The notes: generated by a model not told the origin, from the letters alone. A stretch of 64,000 nt of DNA from Gemmatimonadota bacterium (GCA_003222085.1 QHUK01000006.1:1-64000), one strand, 5' to 3'. Positions 17,688 through 26,936 are shown, counted from the stretch's first letter. Translations and numbers: made by a program.

Positions 17688-18727
17688 CGCCCCCCCGGCC
17701 CCCCCGGCGGCTCGTCGTCGATCTCGCGTCGCCGCTCGCCGCCTGGCGGATCCCGCCGGCGAGCACGCAGGCGATTCGCGCGGCACTGGGGTCCGGCTGG
17801 GAGGTCGTCGTCGTCCAGGCGCCTGCCACCTCGGACGGAGACGGCGGCTCGGGCACTCCGGAAGCGGTGGCCGCCGCCCGCGGCGCGGAGATCTACGTCG
17901 GCTACGGCGTCCCGCGGGGAGTCGTGGCGGCGGGCGCGGGCACGCTCAAGTGGGCGCATTCCGGCACGGCCGGCGTGGGAGCGAGCCTGCCGCACCTCGC
18001 CTCAAGCGGGATCGTGCTCACCAACTCGGCGGCCGTGCACGCCGAGCCGATCGCCGACTGGACCATCGCCGCCATCGCCTACTTCGCCCGCGGGCTCGAT
18101 CGCATGCGGGAGTTCCAGGCGGCGGAGCAATGGGCCCGGCAGGCGTTCGCGGATCTGGAGGTTCGCGTCCGGGAGCTTGGCGAGCTGCGCCTCGGTGTGC
18201 TCGGCTTGGGCGGCATCGGCGCCGCGATCGCGCGGCGGGGGGTGGCCCTCGGGATGAGCGTGGCGGGCCTGCGGCGGCGGCCGGCGCGCGGCGGGCCGCC
18301 CGGCGTCCGTTGGGTGGGAGGGCTGGGCGACCTCCCGCGGCTCGCCGCCGAAAGCGACTGTTTAGTGATCGCCGCGCCCCACACCGCGGAGACGCGGGGG
18401 GCCGTGACGCGCGGAGTCCTCGAGCAGCTGCCTCAGGGCGCGATCGTCGTCAACGTCTCTCGCGGGACGCTCTTGGATGAAACGGCCGTGCTCGACCTCC
18501 TGGACGCCTCTCGTCTCCTCGGCGCCGCGTTGGATGTCTTCGCCACGGAGCCGCTCCCGGCGGGCCACCCGTTCTGGCGTCATCCGCGCGTACTCCTCAG
18601 CCCCCATGTCGCCGCCGTGACGGCGCGGTTCTGGGAGCGCGAGACAGGGCTGATCGTGGAGAACATCCGGCGCTATCTTGCAGGGTCCCCGCTCGCCAAC
18701 ACGGTTGACCTGGAGGCCGGATACTAG
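17684..18727 (+). CDS. D-isomer-specific 2-hydroxyacid dehydrogenase
   Basis: NAD(P)-dependent dehydrogenase of the D-2-hydroxyacid family; the substrate is unknown. In 347 residues it has the split catalytic domain, the Rossmann motif GVLGLGGIGAAIARRG at about residues 168-183, the dinucleotide-loop replacement LRRRPAR, the active-site Arg in VNVSRGTLLDE, Glu in DVFATEPLPAGHPFW, and His in LLSPHVAA. The GTG at 17684 overlaps the mgtC-like stop; the pilT GTG overlaps its own stop. The five-residue Pro/Arg-rich start (VTPPRPPRR) is not conserved-looking. Confidence 0.9.
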   Translation: MTPPRPPRRLVVDLASPLAAWRIPPASTQAIRAALGSGWEVVVVQAPATSDGDGGSGTPEAVAAARGAEIYVGYGVPRGVVAAGAGTLKWAHSGTAGVGASLPHLASSGIVLTNSAAVHAEPIADWTIAAIAYFARGLDRMREFQAAEQWARQAFADLEVRVRELGELRLGVLGLGGIGAAIARRGVALGMSVAGLRRRPARGGPPGVRWVGGLGDLPRLAAESDCLVIAAPHTAETRGAVTRGVLEQLPQGAIVVNVSRGTLLDETAVLDLLDASRLLGAALDVFATEPLPAGHPFWRHPRVLLSPHVAAVTARFWERETGLIVENIRRYLAGSPLANTVDLEAGY

Positions 18728-19893
18728 TGGAGGAACGAGCCAAGAGCGCCCGTGCGGGCGCCGCCGTCGGACAACCGCGCGGCATCGAGCAGATCATCAA
18801 GGCGGCCATCGACCGCGGGGCGTCCGACCTCCACGTCAAAGCCGGGGACGTGTTCCGCGCCCGCATCGACGGGAAACTGGTGCCCCTCACGAAGCATCGC
18901 CTGACGCCGGAGCAGACGAAGGCGATCGCGCAGCACCTGCTGCCCAGCGACGAGGACCGCGGCCGGATCGACCGGCTGCGCGATTACGACTGCTCCTGGG
19001 GCATGCCCGGCGTCGGGCGGTTCCGCGTGAACATCCTGCGGCAGCGCTCCTCGTTCATGATCGTGATGCGCGTGATCCCGTTCGACGTGCCGACGTTCGA
19101 TACCCTCAAGCTGCCGCCGATCCTGGCGAGCGTCGCGGCGGCCGAGCGCGGGATGGTTCTCGTGACCGGGGTGACGGGCTCGGGGAAGAGCTCGACCATG
19201 GCGGCCATGGTGAACTACATCAACCAGACGCAGAACAAGCACATCGTCACGCTGGAGAATCCGATCGAGTTCCTGCACCGCGACATCAACTGCTCCGTGA
19301 CCCAGCGCGAGATCGGGGTCGATACGGACGACTTCCGCGCGGGGCTCCGCGCCGCGCTGCGCCAGGACCCGGACGTCGTTTTGATCGGCGAGATGCGCGA
19401 TGCGGAGACCATCGACACCGCGCTGAAGGCCGCCGAAACGGGGCACCTCGTCATCTCGACGCTGCACACCCCCGATGCCGTGACCACGGTGAGCCGCATC
19501 GTCTCGATGTTCCCGCCGGACGAGCAGGAGGTCGCTCGGCTCCGATTGTGCGAAGCGCTGCAGGCCATCGTGTCGCAGCGGCTGCTCGCGCGTGCCGACG
19601 GCCACGGGCGGGTGGCGGCCGTGGAGATCCTGATGTGCACCAGTGAGGTACGCGAGCTGATCAAGGACCCGAGCCGAACCGCGGACCTGCCCGAGTACGT
19701 TCGCGAGGCACGGGACGAGTACGGCATGCAGACGTTCGATCAGCACCTCATGGACCTGGTGGCGGACGAGGTGGTGACGTACGAGACCGCCCTCGCCGCG
19801 ACCACGAACCCGGCCGACTTCGAGAAGCAGATGCGCGCGCTGCGCCGCCGGCCGCGCACCGCCACGCCCGCGGAGGCGACTCCCGGCCAGTGA
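18727..19893 (+). CDS. pilT: Type IV pilus retraction ATPase PilT/PilU family
   Basis: Hexameric secretion ATPase that disassembles type IV pili for twitching motility. The 388 residues have an N-terminal PAS-like domain (IEQIIKAAIDRGASDLHVKAGD), Walker A GVTGSGKSST at about residues 143-152, the Asp box TLENPIEF, Walker B region VVLIGEMRDAETI and the His box GHLVISTLHT. There is no pilB, pilC or pilin gene nearby, so it is outside a pilus operon. The start is a GTG that overlaps the upstream stop. Confidence 0.92.
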   Translation: MEERAKSARAGAAVGQPRGIEQIIKAAIDRGASDLHVKAGDVFRARIDGKLVPLTKHRLTPEQTKAIAQHLLPSDEDRGRIDRLRDYDCSWGMPGVGRFRVNILRQRSSFMIVMRVIPFDVPTFDTLKLPPILASVAAAERGMVLVTGVTGSGKSSTMAAMVNYINQTQNKHIVTLENPIEFLHRDINCSVTQREIGVDTDDFRAGLRAALRQDPDVVLIGEMRDAETIDTALKAAETGHLVISTLHTPDAVTTVSRIVSMFPPDEQEVARLRLCEALQAIVSQRLLARADGHGRVAAVEILMCTSEVRELIKDPSRTADLPEYVREARDEYGMQTFDQHLMDLVADEVVTYETALAATTNPADFEKQMRALRRRPRTATPAEATPGQ

Positions 19894-20777
19894 CGGAGCG
19901 GCAGCTCGCCGGGGTGCTCGCCCCCATCACGACGCCGTTCGACAGCACGACGGGTGAGGTCGCTCCCGTCCACCTGCGCCACAACGTGACCCGGCTCGTC
20001 GCAGCGGGGCTCGATGGGGTGGTGGTGGCGGGCTCGACCGGGGAATCGGCCCTGCTCGACCCCGATGAGCAGCGCCGGATGGTCGCGTGGGTGCGTGAGG
20101 TGTTGCCGGACAAGGGCTGGCTCGTCGCGGGGACGGGCGGGGAGTCCACCCGACAGGCGGTGGCGCTGACCCGGGCGGCCGCGACGGAGGGCGCGGACGC
20201 CGTGCTCGTGCGGCCTCCCGCGTACTTCTCCGCCGCCGTCTCTCCCGCGAGCCTCGCGGATTACTATCGGGCCGTGGCGGACGCGAGCCCGGTGCCGGTG
20301 CTCGTCTACAACATCCCCAAGTACACGCACCTCCCCATCGCCGCCGGCCTGCTGCGACAGCTCGCGGCACACACCAACATCATCGGCGTCAAAGACTCGT
20401 CGGGAGACGCGAAGAACCTCGCGGCGTACCGCGACGCTGTCCCGCGGTGGTCGGTCTTTGCCGGCTCAGGCTCGCTCTTGTATGCCGCACTGGAGCTGGG
20501 CTGCGACGGGGGCATCCTCGCCGTGGCCTGTTTCGCAGGGGCGCTCTGTGCCCAGGTGTTCGCCGCCTTTCGCGCCGGCGACCGAGCGGGCGCGGGGAAG
20601 CTCCAGGAGCGCCTCGCACCGCTCGACCGGGAGATCGTGGGGAAGCTCGGGCCCGCGGGCGTGAAGGCCGCGATGGACGCCGTTGGAGGAGGGCTGTACG
20701 GCGGGCCGGTGCGCCCGCCGCTCGCGCCGGTGGCGGCGTCGGACCGGGAGCGGGTGGTAAGACTCGTCGCCGCGTGA
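19890..20777 (+). CDS. DapA/NanA-family class I aldolase (dihydrodipicolinate synthase-like)
   Basis: TIM-barrel Schiff-base lyase of the DHDPS/N-acetylneuraminate lyase/HOGA group. The 295 residues show GVLAPITTPFD, VVAGSTGESALLD, the catalytic Tyr in VYNIPKYTHLPI at about residue 138 and the Schiff-base Lys in IIGVKDSSGD at about 166. The YNIPKYT sequence is not the YNVPxRT typical of DapA, and the gene is not beside lysine genes, so a 2-keto-3-deoxy or 4-hydroxy-2-oxoglutarate aldolase is at least as likely. GTG start overlapping pilT, GTG of the next gene overlapping its stop. Confidence 0.85.
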   Translation: MTERQLAGVLAPITTPFDSTTGEVAPVHLRHNVTRLVAAGLDGVVVAGSTGESALLDPDEQRRMVAWVREVLPDKGWLVAGTGGESTRQAVALTRAAATEGADAVLVRPPAYFSAAVSPASLADYYRAVADASPVPVLVYNIPKYTHLPIAAGLLRQLAAHTNIIGVKDSSGDAKNLAAYRDAVPRWSVFAGSGSLLYAALELGCDGGILAVACFAGALCAQVFAAFRAGDRAGAGKLQERLAPLDREIVGKLGPAGVKAAMDAVGGGLYGGPVRPPLAPVAASDRERVVRLVAA

Positions 20778-21682
20778 CGGACGACCGGGCGCTGCTCGCG
20801 GCCATCGCGCTCCCGCGGCTCACCGGAACGGCGGCGAACCAGCAGATCCGGGAAATGTTGAAACGCGAGCTCGCGGCCCGCGGGTTCGTGGTGATGGAGC
20901 ACCGGTTCATGGCGCGACCGCTGCTCCACCGCCTCGGGCGGGCGCCGCTCGAGGGCGTCAACGTGATCGCGGTCCGCCCCCGGGCTCGCGTCGCGGTGTG
21001 GCTCGTCGCCCACTACGACTCGAAAGGCCAGCCCCTCTCGATGGCCACCCGCCTCGTGGCCGCCGCGCTGGCGATCCTCGGGGGGCTCGAGCTCCTCGCC
21101 CTGGCGGTGCGCGCGTTGCTCGGTCCGCTGCACCCGGGCATGCCCGACGTGCTCGTCGGCGCCGCCGGCGTGGCGGGCATCCTGTTGCTTGCGGCCAACG
21201 GTGTGACCAATCGTTCGCCGGGCGCGGTCGACAACGCGGCAGGGGTGGTAGCCGTCCTCGCCACGCTCGACGCCCTGCCGCCGGAAGCGGGAGTGGGCGT
21301 GCTGTTGCCCGATGCCGAGGAATACGGCCTCCTCGGCGCCCGGGCGCTCGGGCGGGAGCGGGCCAACCTGCTCGGCGACACGTGTATCGTCAACTTCGAT
21401 GGTATCGACGATCGCGGCGGCACGATCGCCTTCGTCCATCGCGCCGGGCCCACCATCGAGCGGGTAGCCACCGCCCTCGGTGCGCGGCGGGCGCGCTGGC
21501 TGCCGGTGCTGGTAGACGGCCTCGTGCTGAGTCGCGGGGCGCGCGAGGGCGTGACCATCATGCGAGGCGATTGGGGGACGGCACGGATCGTCCATACGCC
21601 GCGTGACTCGGCCGAGCGCCTGACACTGGATGGTGTGCGGGAGGTGGCCCGGGGAGTTGCGTCCGCGCTGTCCCCAGGCTGA
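20774..21682 (+). CDS. M28-family metallopeptidase with inserted membrane helices
   Basis: The 302 residues carry the two-zinc aminopeptidase pattern: WLVAHYDSKG (His), SPGAVDNAAGV (bridging Asp), LPDAEEYGLLGARAL (Glu-Glu), NFDGID and the last His in IVHTPRDSAERL. Between the first His and the bridging Asp, where M28 enzymes usually have a short loop, lies an about 85-residue insertion with two strong hydrophobic segments (about 95-121 and 135-155), so the active site should be membrane-tethered. GTG start overlapping the DapA-like stop. Its TGA stop sits in the loop of the first hairpin of a repeat element. Confidence 0.8.
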   Translation: MTDDRALLAAIALPRLTGTAANQQIREMLKRELAARGFVVMEHRFMARPLLHRLGRAPLEGVNVIAVRPRARVAVWLVAHYDSKGQPLSMATRLVAAALAILGGLELLALAVRALLGPLHPGMPDVLVGAAGVAGILLLAANGVTNRSPGAVDNAAGVVAVLATLDALPPEAGVGVLLPDAEEYGLLGARALGRERANLLGDTCIVNFDGIDDRGGTIAFVHRAGPTIERVATALGARRARWLPVLVDGLVLSRGAREGVTIMRGDWGTARIVHTPRDSAERLTLDGVREVARGVASALSPG

Positions 21683-21748
21683 AGCCTGGGCCCCGTGATG
21701 CACTGCCCTTAAGGGCAACGAAGTGCCGGGCCCACTCTTTAGAGTGGG
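21673..21748. repeat. Composite three-hairpin intergenic element, copy 1
   Basis: Three perfect inverted repeats in a row: CCCAGGC-TGAA-GCCTGGG (21673-21690), TGCCCTTAAGGGCA (21704-21717) and CCCACTC-TTTA-GAGTGGG (21731-21748). The loop of the first holds the stop codon of the upstream peptidase gene. A related arrangement with the same CCCAGGC/GCCTGGG stem, in opposite order, is at 37321-37384. It may act as a terminator or mRNA-end stabiliser for the upstream operon. Confidence 0.75.
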
Positions 21749-21759
21749 AATCGGATGCG

Positions 21760-21788
21760 TTGACGCCCGATGCTCATGGGTCTAGCTT
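21760..21788 (+). promoter_or_regulatory. Promoter of purA
   Basis: TTGACG at 21760-21765 and TAGCTT at 21783-21788 with 17 bp spacing. The predicted start is near 21795, giving a leader of about 54 nt before purA that contains a terminator-like hairpin. Confidence 0.6.
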
Positions 21789-21806
21789 CCGTCGGAGGAT
21801 ACTCCA

Positions 21807-21830
21807 ACGCCCCGATTCCGGGGCGTTTTT
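21807..21830 (+). terminator. Intrinsic-terminator-like hairpin in the purA leader
   Basis: An 8-bp stem, ACGCCCCG with CGGGGCGT, a four-base loop (ATTC) and a run of five T at 21826-21830. It lies between the purA promoter and the purA ATG at 21849. It could attenuate purA, or end transcripts arriving from upstream that happen to read through. Confidence 0.7.
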
Positions 21831-21848
21831 GCTGGGGGGGCTGGGGCG

Positions 21849-23129
21849 ATGTTCGGACCGAAGACCCACTGCGTCGTGGTCGTCGGCGCCCAATGGGGCG
21901 ACGAGGGCAAAGGGAAGATCGTCGACGTGCTCGCCGAGCGCGCCGATCTCGTCGTGCGCTATCAGGGCGGGGCGAACGCAGGCCACACGGTGCACACCGG
22001 CGCCGGGGAGTTCGTGCTGCACCAGATTCCCTCGGGGATCATTCAGGGTGCGGTATGCCTGGTCGGCAACGGCGTCGTGCTCGATCCGGAGACGCTCTTT
22101 ACCGAGCTCGACGCCCTGAGCGAGCGGGGCATCCGGACGGAGAACAAGCTCTACGTCTCGGATCGCGCGCACCTGACGCTCCCGTTCCACAAGCTCCTCG
22201 ACCGGGCCCGGGAGGCTCGGGAAAAGATCGGTACCACCGGCCGCGGCATCGGGCCCACGTATGAGGACAAGTACGGGCGACGGGGCGTGCGGGTAGGCGA
22301 CCTGCGGAACCTGGGCCGGGCGAAGGAACTGGTGTGCGGGCGCGTCCAGGCCGCCAACGAGTTCCTCGGGCTGCTCGGCTCGAACGAGCGCGCCGACCCC
22401 GGGGCCCACGTGAGCCTGCTCGAGCGGCTCGCCCCGCGGCTGCTGCCGCTCGCCGTCGACGCGGGACGCGTGGTATGGGAAGCGCTCGAGCGCGGCGAGT
22501 CGGTGCTGCTCGAGGGCGCTCAGGGCGCCCTGCTGGACGTGGACCACGGCACATACCCCTACGTGACCTCCTCCAACACGACGGCCGGCGGCGCGGCGGT
22601 CGGCGCCGGGATCGGCCCCACCGCGATCGACGCGGTGCTCGGGGTCGTCAAGGCGTATACGACTCGCGTGGGAAATGGGCCGCTTCCGACTGAAGCCACG
22701 CCGGCGCTGGCCGAGCGGATCCGCGAGCTGGGAGACGAGTTCGGGGCGACCACGGGGCGGCCGCGTCGCTGCGGGTGGTTCGACGCCGTCGTCGTACGCT
22801 ATGCGGTGCGCGTCAACGGCCTGACCGGCCTCGCGGTCACCAAGCTCGACGTGCTCGACTCGTTCTCCGAGATTCCCGTGTGCGTGGGCTACCGTTGCGG
22901 CGGCGAGCCGCTCGACTCGATGCCGGCCGAGGTGGAGCGTCTCGCCCGCGTGGAGCCGGTGTACGAGTCCCTCCCCGGCTGGCAGAAGTCGTTGAGCCAC
23001 GTGCGTCGCCTGGCGGACCTGCCGCCGCCCGCCCGCGCCTACCTGGACCGGCTACAGGATCTCGCGCACGCTCCCATCGAGTACGTGAGCGTCGGGACAC
23101 ATCGCGAGCAAATCATCGAAGTGACGTGA
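21849..23129 (+). CDS. purA: Adenylosuccinate synthetase
   Basis: First committed step from IMP to AMP: joins aspartate to IMP using GTP. The 426 residues show the switch loop VVGAQWGDEGKGKIVD at about 11-26, RYQGGANAGHT, GTTGRGIGPTYEDK, EGAQGALLDVDHGTYPYVTSSNTTAGG and the GTP-site end EYVSVGTHREQII. The length is normal. A G-rich tract precedes the ATG. It is followed 13 bp later by the YpdA-like gene, so the two are probably cotranscribed. Confidence 0.97.
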   Translation: MFGPKTHCVVVVGAQWGDEGKGKIVDVLAERADLVVRYQGGANAGHTVHTGAGEFVLHQIPSGIIQGAVCLVGNGVVLDPETLFTELDALSERGIRTENKLYVSDRAHLTLPFHKLLDRAREAREKIGTTGRGIGPTYEDKYGRRGVRVGDLRNLGRAKELVCGRVQAANEFLGLLGSNERADPGAHVSLLERLAPRLLPLAVDAGRVVWEALERGESVLLEGAQGALLDVDHGTYPYVTSSNTTAGGAAVGAGIGPTAIDAVLGVVKAYTTRVGNGPLPTEATPALAERIRELGDEFGATTGRPRRCGWFDAVVVRYAVRVNGLTGLAVTKLDVLDSFSEIPVCVGYRCGGEPLDSMPAEVERLARVEPVYESLPGWQKSLSHVRRLADLPPPARAYLDRLQDLAHAPIEYVSVGTHREQIIEVT

Positions 23130-23142
23130 CAGTGGCGCATTG

Positions 23143-24141
23143 ATGCTCGATCTCGCGGTGATCGGCGCCGGGCCCTGCGGGCTCGCGGTAGGCGTGGCGG
23201 CGAAGCGCGCCCGGCTGACGTGCTCCCTGTTCGACAAGGGGCCCGTGGCCTCGAGCCTCATGCGCTACCCCTTGTACATGACGTTCTTCTCGACCCCCGA
23301 TAAACTCGAGATCGGGGTGCCGTTCGTGACTGCCGGCGACAAGCCGACTCGACGCGAAGCCCTCACTTACTACCGGAAGGTAGCGGAGCATTTCGAGCTG
23401 GACGTGCGCCAGTATCACACGGTGTCCCGCGTGGCGCGGGCGCCGGATGGGTTCGAGCTGGTGGCGCACCATCACGGGAGCGACGAGCCGGAGACCATCC
23501 GGAGCCGTTACCTCGTGTTCGCGACCGGCTACTTCGAGTCGCCTAATCCACTACGCGTCCCCGGAGAGGATCTTCCGCACGTATCGCACTTTTTCGTGGA
23601 GCCGCATCCTTACTGGCAGCAGCGCGTGGTGGTTGTGGGCGGCGGCAACAGCGCGGTGGAGGCGGCGCTCGACCTGTGCCGGGTCGGCGCGCGGGTGACC
23701 ATGGTGCACTTTCTGAGCGAGTTCGACCGGGGGGTGAAGCCGTGGATCCTCCCCGACATCACCAACCGGGTGAAAGAGGGCCGGGTCGCGGTTCGGTGGT
23801 GCAGCCGTGTGGTCGAGATCGCACGGTCACACGTCGTGGTAGGTCGCGACCCGGACGGGGACCGCGAGACGATTCCCGCGGATTTCGTCCTGGCCCTGAC
23901 GGGCTATACTGCAGACCTCACGCTGCTCCGGTCGGTCGGCGTAGCGGTGGACGATGCCAGCGGCGTGCCGCAGCACGCGCCCGATACGATGGAGACGAAC
24001 GTGCCGGGTGTGTACATCGCCGGCGTGCTCGCCTCCGGATTCGACGCCAACAAGATCTTCATCGAGAACGGGCGCGAGCATGGTGGGCGGATCTGCGACC
24101 ACATCAAAAGCAAACCCCCCAGAGTTGCCCCTGGGGGGTGA
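23143..24141 (+). CDS. ypdA: YpdA-like FAD/NAD(P)-dependent oxidoreductase
   Basis: Flavoprotein of the thioredoxin-reductase-like YpdA family, whose characterised members reduce bacillithiol disulfide. The 332 residues have the FAD dinucleotide motif DLAVIGAGPCGLAVGVAAKRA at residues 3-23, the NADPH motif VVVVGGGNSAVEAALDLCRVGA at about 161-182 and the C-terminal TNVPGVYIAGVLASGFDANKIFIENGREHG. It lacks the CxxC of true thioredoxin reductases, as YpdA does. The ATG at 23143 is preferred to the TTG one codon earlier. The last about 36 bp overlap a minus-strand terminator. Whether this cell makes bacillithiol is unknown. Confidence 0.85.
   Translation: MLDLAVIGAGPCGLAVGVAAKRARLTCSLFDKGPVASSLMRYPLYMTFFSTPDKLEIGVPFVTAGDKPTRREALTYYRKVAEHFELDVRQYHTVSRVARAPDGFELVAHHHGSDEPETIRSRYLVFATGYFESPNPLRVPGEDLPHVSHFFVEPHPYWQQRVVVVGGGNSAVEAALDLCRVGARVTMVHFLSEFDRGVKPWILPDITNRVKEGRVAVRWCSRVVEIARSHVVVGRDPDGDRETIPADFVLALTGYTADLTLLRSVGVAVDDASGVPQHAPDTMETNVPGVYIAGVLASGFDANKIFIENGREHGGRICDHIKSKPPRVAPGG
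24105..24138 (-). terminator. Minus-strand intrinsic terminator ending the riboswitch transcript
   Basis: Read on the minus strand, CCCCCCAG (24138-24131), a loop of eight bases and CTGGGGGG (24122-24115) form an 8-bp GC stem followed by TTTGCTTTT. On the plus strand the stem is not followed by T residues, so the terminator is oriented for minus-strand transcription. It overlaps the 3' end of the ypdA-like gene. Confidence 0.75.
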
Positions 24142-24461
24142 TCGCCTGCTCGACATCGTGCGCCCTAGAACCCGATGCGAGCGAGACGAAGCTCTTGCTC
24201 GGGGGGCCAAACGAACGGCCCCGCGCTCGTGTCAGGGCGTGGGGCCGGCGCCAACCTCCGGCAGCCGGGCTGTCTCGCGTGTTCTGAGACCCCTTGGCTT
24301 TGCGCCCCGCCGTCGCCGACGGTTTGCCCCTGACAGAGATATGCCGTTGGGGTGTTGAGCAAGAACGGTGCCCCCACACTAACCGTGATCGCTACGACAC
24401 ATAGGACGATGGGCAAGAAAGGAATGTGTTGCAGAATGCATGTTTTTAAGCATTATGCATC
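24142..24461. other. 320-bp noncoding region between ypdA-like gene and glycerate kinase
   Basis: No credible gene lies here on either strand; the 83-codon minus-strand frame at 24165-24416 coincides with the riboswitch. The region holds the minus-strand GEMM-I aptamer (24254-24336). It also has a GC-rich hairpin CGGCCCC/GGGGCCG at 24216-24247, downstream of the aptamer on that strand. Its right end (24420-24461) is an A+T-rich stretch. In that stretch TTGCAG at 24429 and CATTAT at 24451, 16 bp apart, may be a weak promoter for the glycerate kinase gene. Confidence 0.6.
24254..24336 (-). ncRNA. GEMM-I riboswitch aptamer (cyclic di-GMP type)
   Basis: Read on the minus strand, the conserved GEMM-I core is present in order: CAGGGGCAAACC (24332-24321), a P1b hairpin CCGTC-GGC-GACGG, GGGGCGCAAAGCC with the invariant GCAAAGCC, a hairpin GTCTC - nine bases - GAGAC, then AGCCCGGCTGCCGG (about 24270-24257). 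This matches the class I c-di-GMP riboswitch pattern (GGCAAACC, GGACGCAAAGCC, GCCGGGUUACCGG). A cGAMP-specific variant cannot be excluded by eye. Downstream on the same strand there is no gene, only a GC hairpin with a GTTCGTTTG tail and the terminator at 24138-24105. Confidence 0.82.
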
Positions 24462-25544
24462 ATGCAGCAGTTGATATTAGTTGCTCCTGCTGCGTTTAAG
24501 GGCACGATGAGCCCCCTTCAGGTCGCCGAAGCTCTGGCCGAGGGGGCCCGGCGGGCCCTACCGGACGCGGCGGTCCTTCAGCTTCCCATCTCGGATGGGG
24601 GCGATGGGCTCCTGGATGCTGTCCTCCCGCGTGGCTCGTTGCGCGAACGCATAACGGTAGCCGGCCCCTTGGGTGAGTCCGTGTCGGGTGAGCTCGGCTG
24701 GGTGGACCCGGAGACGGCGATTTTCGAGAGTGCCACCGCCTGCGGGATCGCGCTTCTCAGGCCCGAGCAGCTCGACCCGCTGCGAGCCACGTCGCGCGGA
24801 GTCGGGGAGCTGATCTGGGAGGCGGTCGAACGGGGCGCGAAGACGGTGGTCGTGGGTCTGGGGGGGTCCGCCACGGTAGACGGCGGGACCGGCGCGGCTC
24901 GGGGACTTGGCTGGGCGTTCCTCGACGCCCACGGCGAGCCGCTTCCCGAAGGAGGCGGGTCGTTGGCCCAGCTGGCGGAACTTGAGGGGGGATGGGGCCT
25001 CGCCGCGCGCGTCATTGCGCTCGCGGACGTGACCACGCCGCTGGTCGGCCCACAGGGCGCGGCGCCGGTGTTCGGGCCACAGAAGGGAGCGGGGCCCGAA
25101 GGTGTGAAGCTCCTTTCCCGGGGACTCGAGCGCCTCGCGGCGTTGATGGCCCGGCACGGCCGGGGAGACCTGGCGATGCTCCCCGGGGGCGGTGCCGCGG
25201 GCGGACTGGGCGCGGGGCTCGCGTATTTCGCCAAGGCCCAGCTCACGCGCGGCGCGGAGTGGGTTCTGGCCCGAGTGGGATTCGATGCCGCCCTCGCCAA
25301 AGCGCAGCTCGTGATCACCGGCGAGGGGTCGTTCGACAAGACGTCGCTCGTCGGCAAGGCGCCGGGCGAGGTCGTGCGGCGCGCTCAGGCCGCCAGGACG
25401 CGCGTGGCGGTCGTAGCCGGCAAGGTCGAAGGGCTCGTGGGCCTGCATGCGCTGGACGGCGAAGGTCGCGTGCTCGACGCCGCGGGGATCGCCGCGCTCG
25501 CCGAGCGGGCCGTGCGCGAGGCGTTCGGGTTGCCCGGCCCCTAG
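24462..25544 (+). CDS. Glycerate kinase (GarK/GlxK family)
   Basis: ATP-dependent kinase that makes 2-phosphoglycerate from D-glycerate. The 360 residues contain LVAPAAFKGTMSPLQVAEAL, ISDGGDGLLDAVL, GVGELIWEAVERGAKTVVVGLGGSATVDGGTGAARGLG, DVTTPLVGPQGAAPVFGPQKGA and VITGEGSFDKTSLVGKAPGEV, all family blocks. The first about 15 codons are richer in A and T than the rest, continuing the A+T-rich gap. The CATTAT box 5 bp upstream of the ATG would make the mRNA leaderless. It is 25 bp ahead of glyS. Confidence 0.93.
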   Translation: MQQLILVAPAAFKGTMSPLQVAEALAEGARRALPDAAVLQLPISDGGDGLLDAVLPRGSLRERITVAGPLGESVSGELGWVDPETAIFESATACGIALLRPEQLDPLRATSRGVGELIWEAVERGAKTVVVGLGGSATVDGGTGAARGLGWAFLDAHGEPLPEGGGSLAQLAELEGGWGLAARVIALADVTTPLVGPQGAAPVFGPQKGAGPEGVKLLSRGLERLAALMARHGRGDLAMLPGGGAAGGLGAGLAYFAKAQLTRGAEWVLARVGFDAALAKAQLVITGEGSFDKTSLVGKAPGEVVRRAQAARTRVAVVAGKVEGLVGLHALDGEGRVLDAAGIAALAERAVREAFGLPGP

Positions 25545-25559
25545 CGGTCCTCCTATCTT
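25530..25559 (+). promoter_or_regulatory. Promoter of glyS, near-leaderless
   Basis: TTGCCC at 25530-25535 (inside the end of the glycerate kinase gene) and TATCTT at 25554-25559, spaced 18 bp. The glyS ATG is 10 bp after the -10 box, leaving at most a few leader bases. Confidence 0.55.
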
Positions 25560-25569
25560 CCGGCGCCCT

Positions 25570-26907
<1,338 letters not shown>

Positions 26908-26908
26908 T

Positions 26909-26936
26909 GTAGGGGCGCAGCATGCTGCGCCCCTAC
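26909..26936. repeat. 28-bp perfect palindrome, copy 1
   Basis: GTAGGGGCGCAGCA followed directly by its exact reverse complement, starting one base after the glyS stop. A second copy with one mismatch is at 27264-27291. The two copies bracket the small receiver-like gene. Confidence 0.9.

Noticed and set aside
18674-18679. TATCTT upstream of pilT as a promoter
   Set aside because: It is inside the dehydrogenase coding region with no TTG partner at the right distance, and pilT overlaps the upstream gene.
24165-24416. An 83-codon minus-strand frame with a signal-peptide-like start
   Set aside because: It coincides with the conserved GEMM-I aptamer, whose sequence conservation explains it better; no ribosome-binding site.
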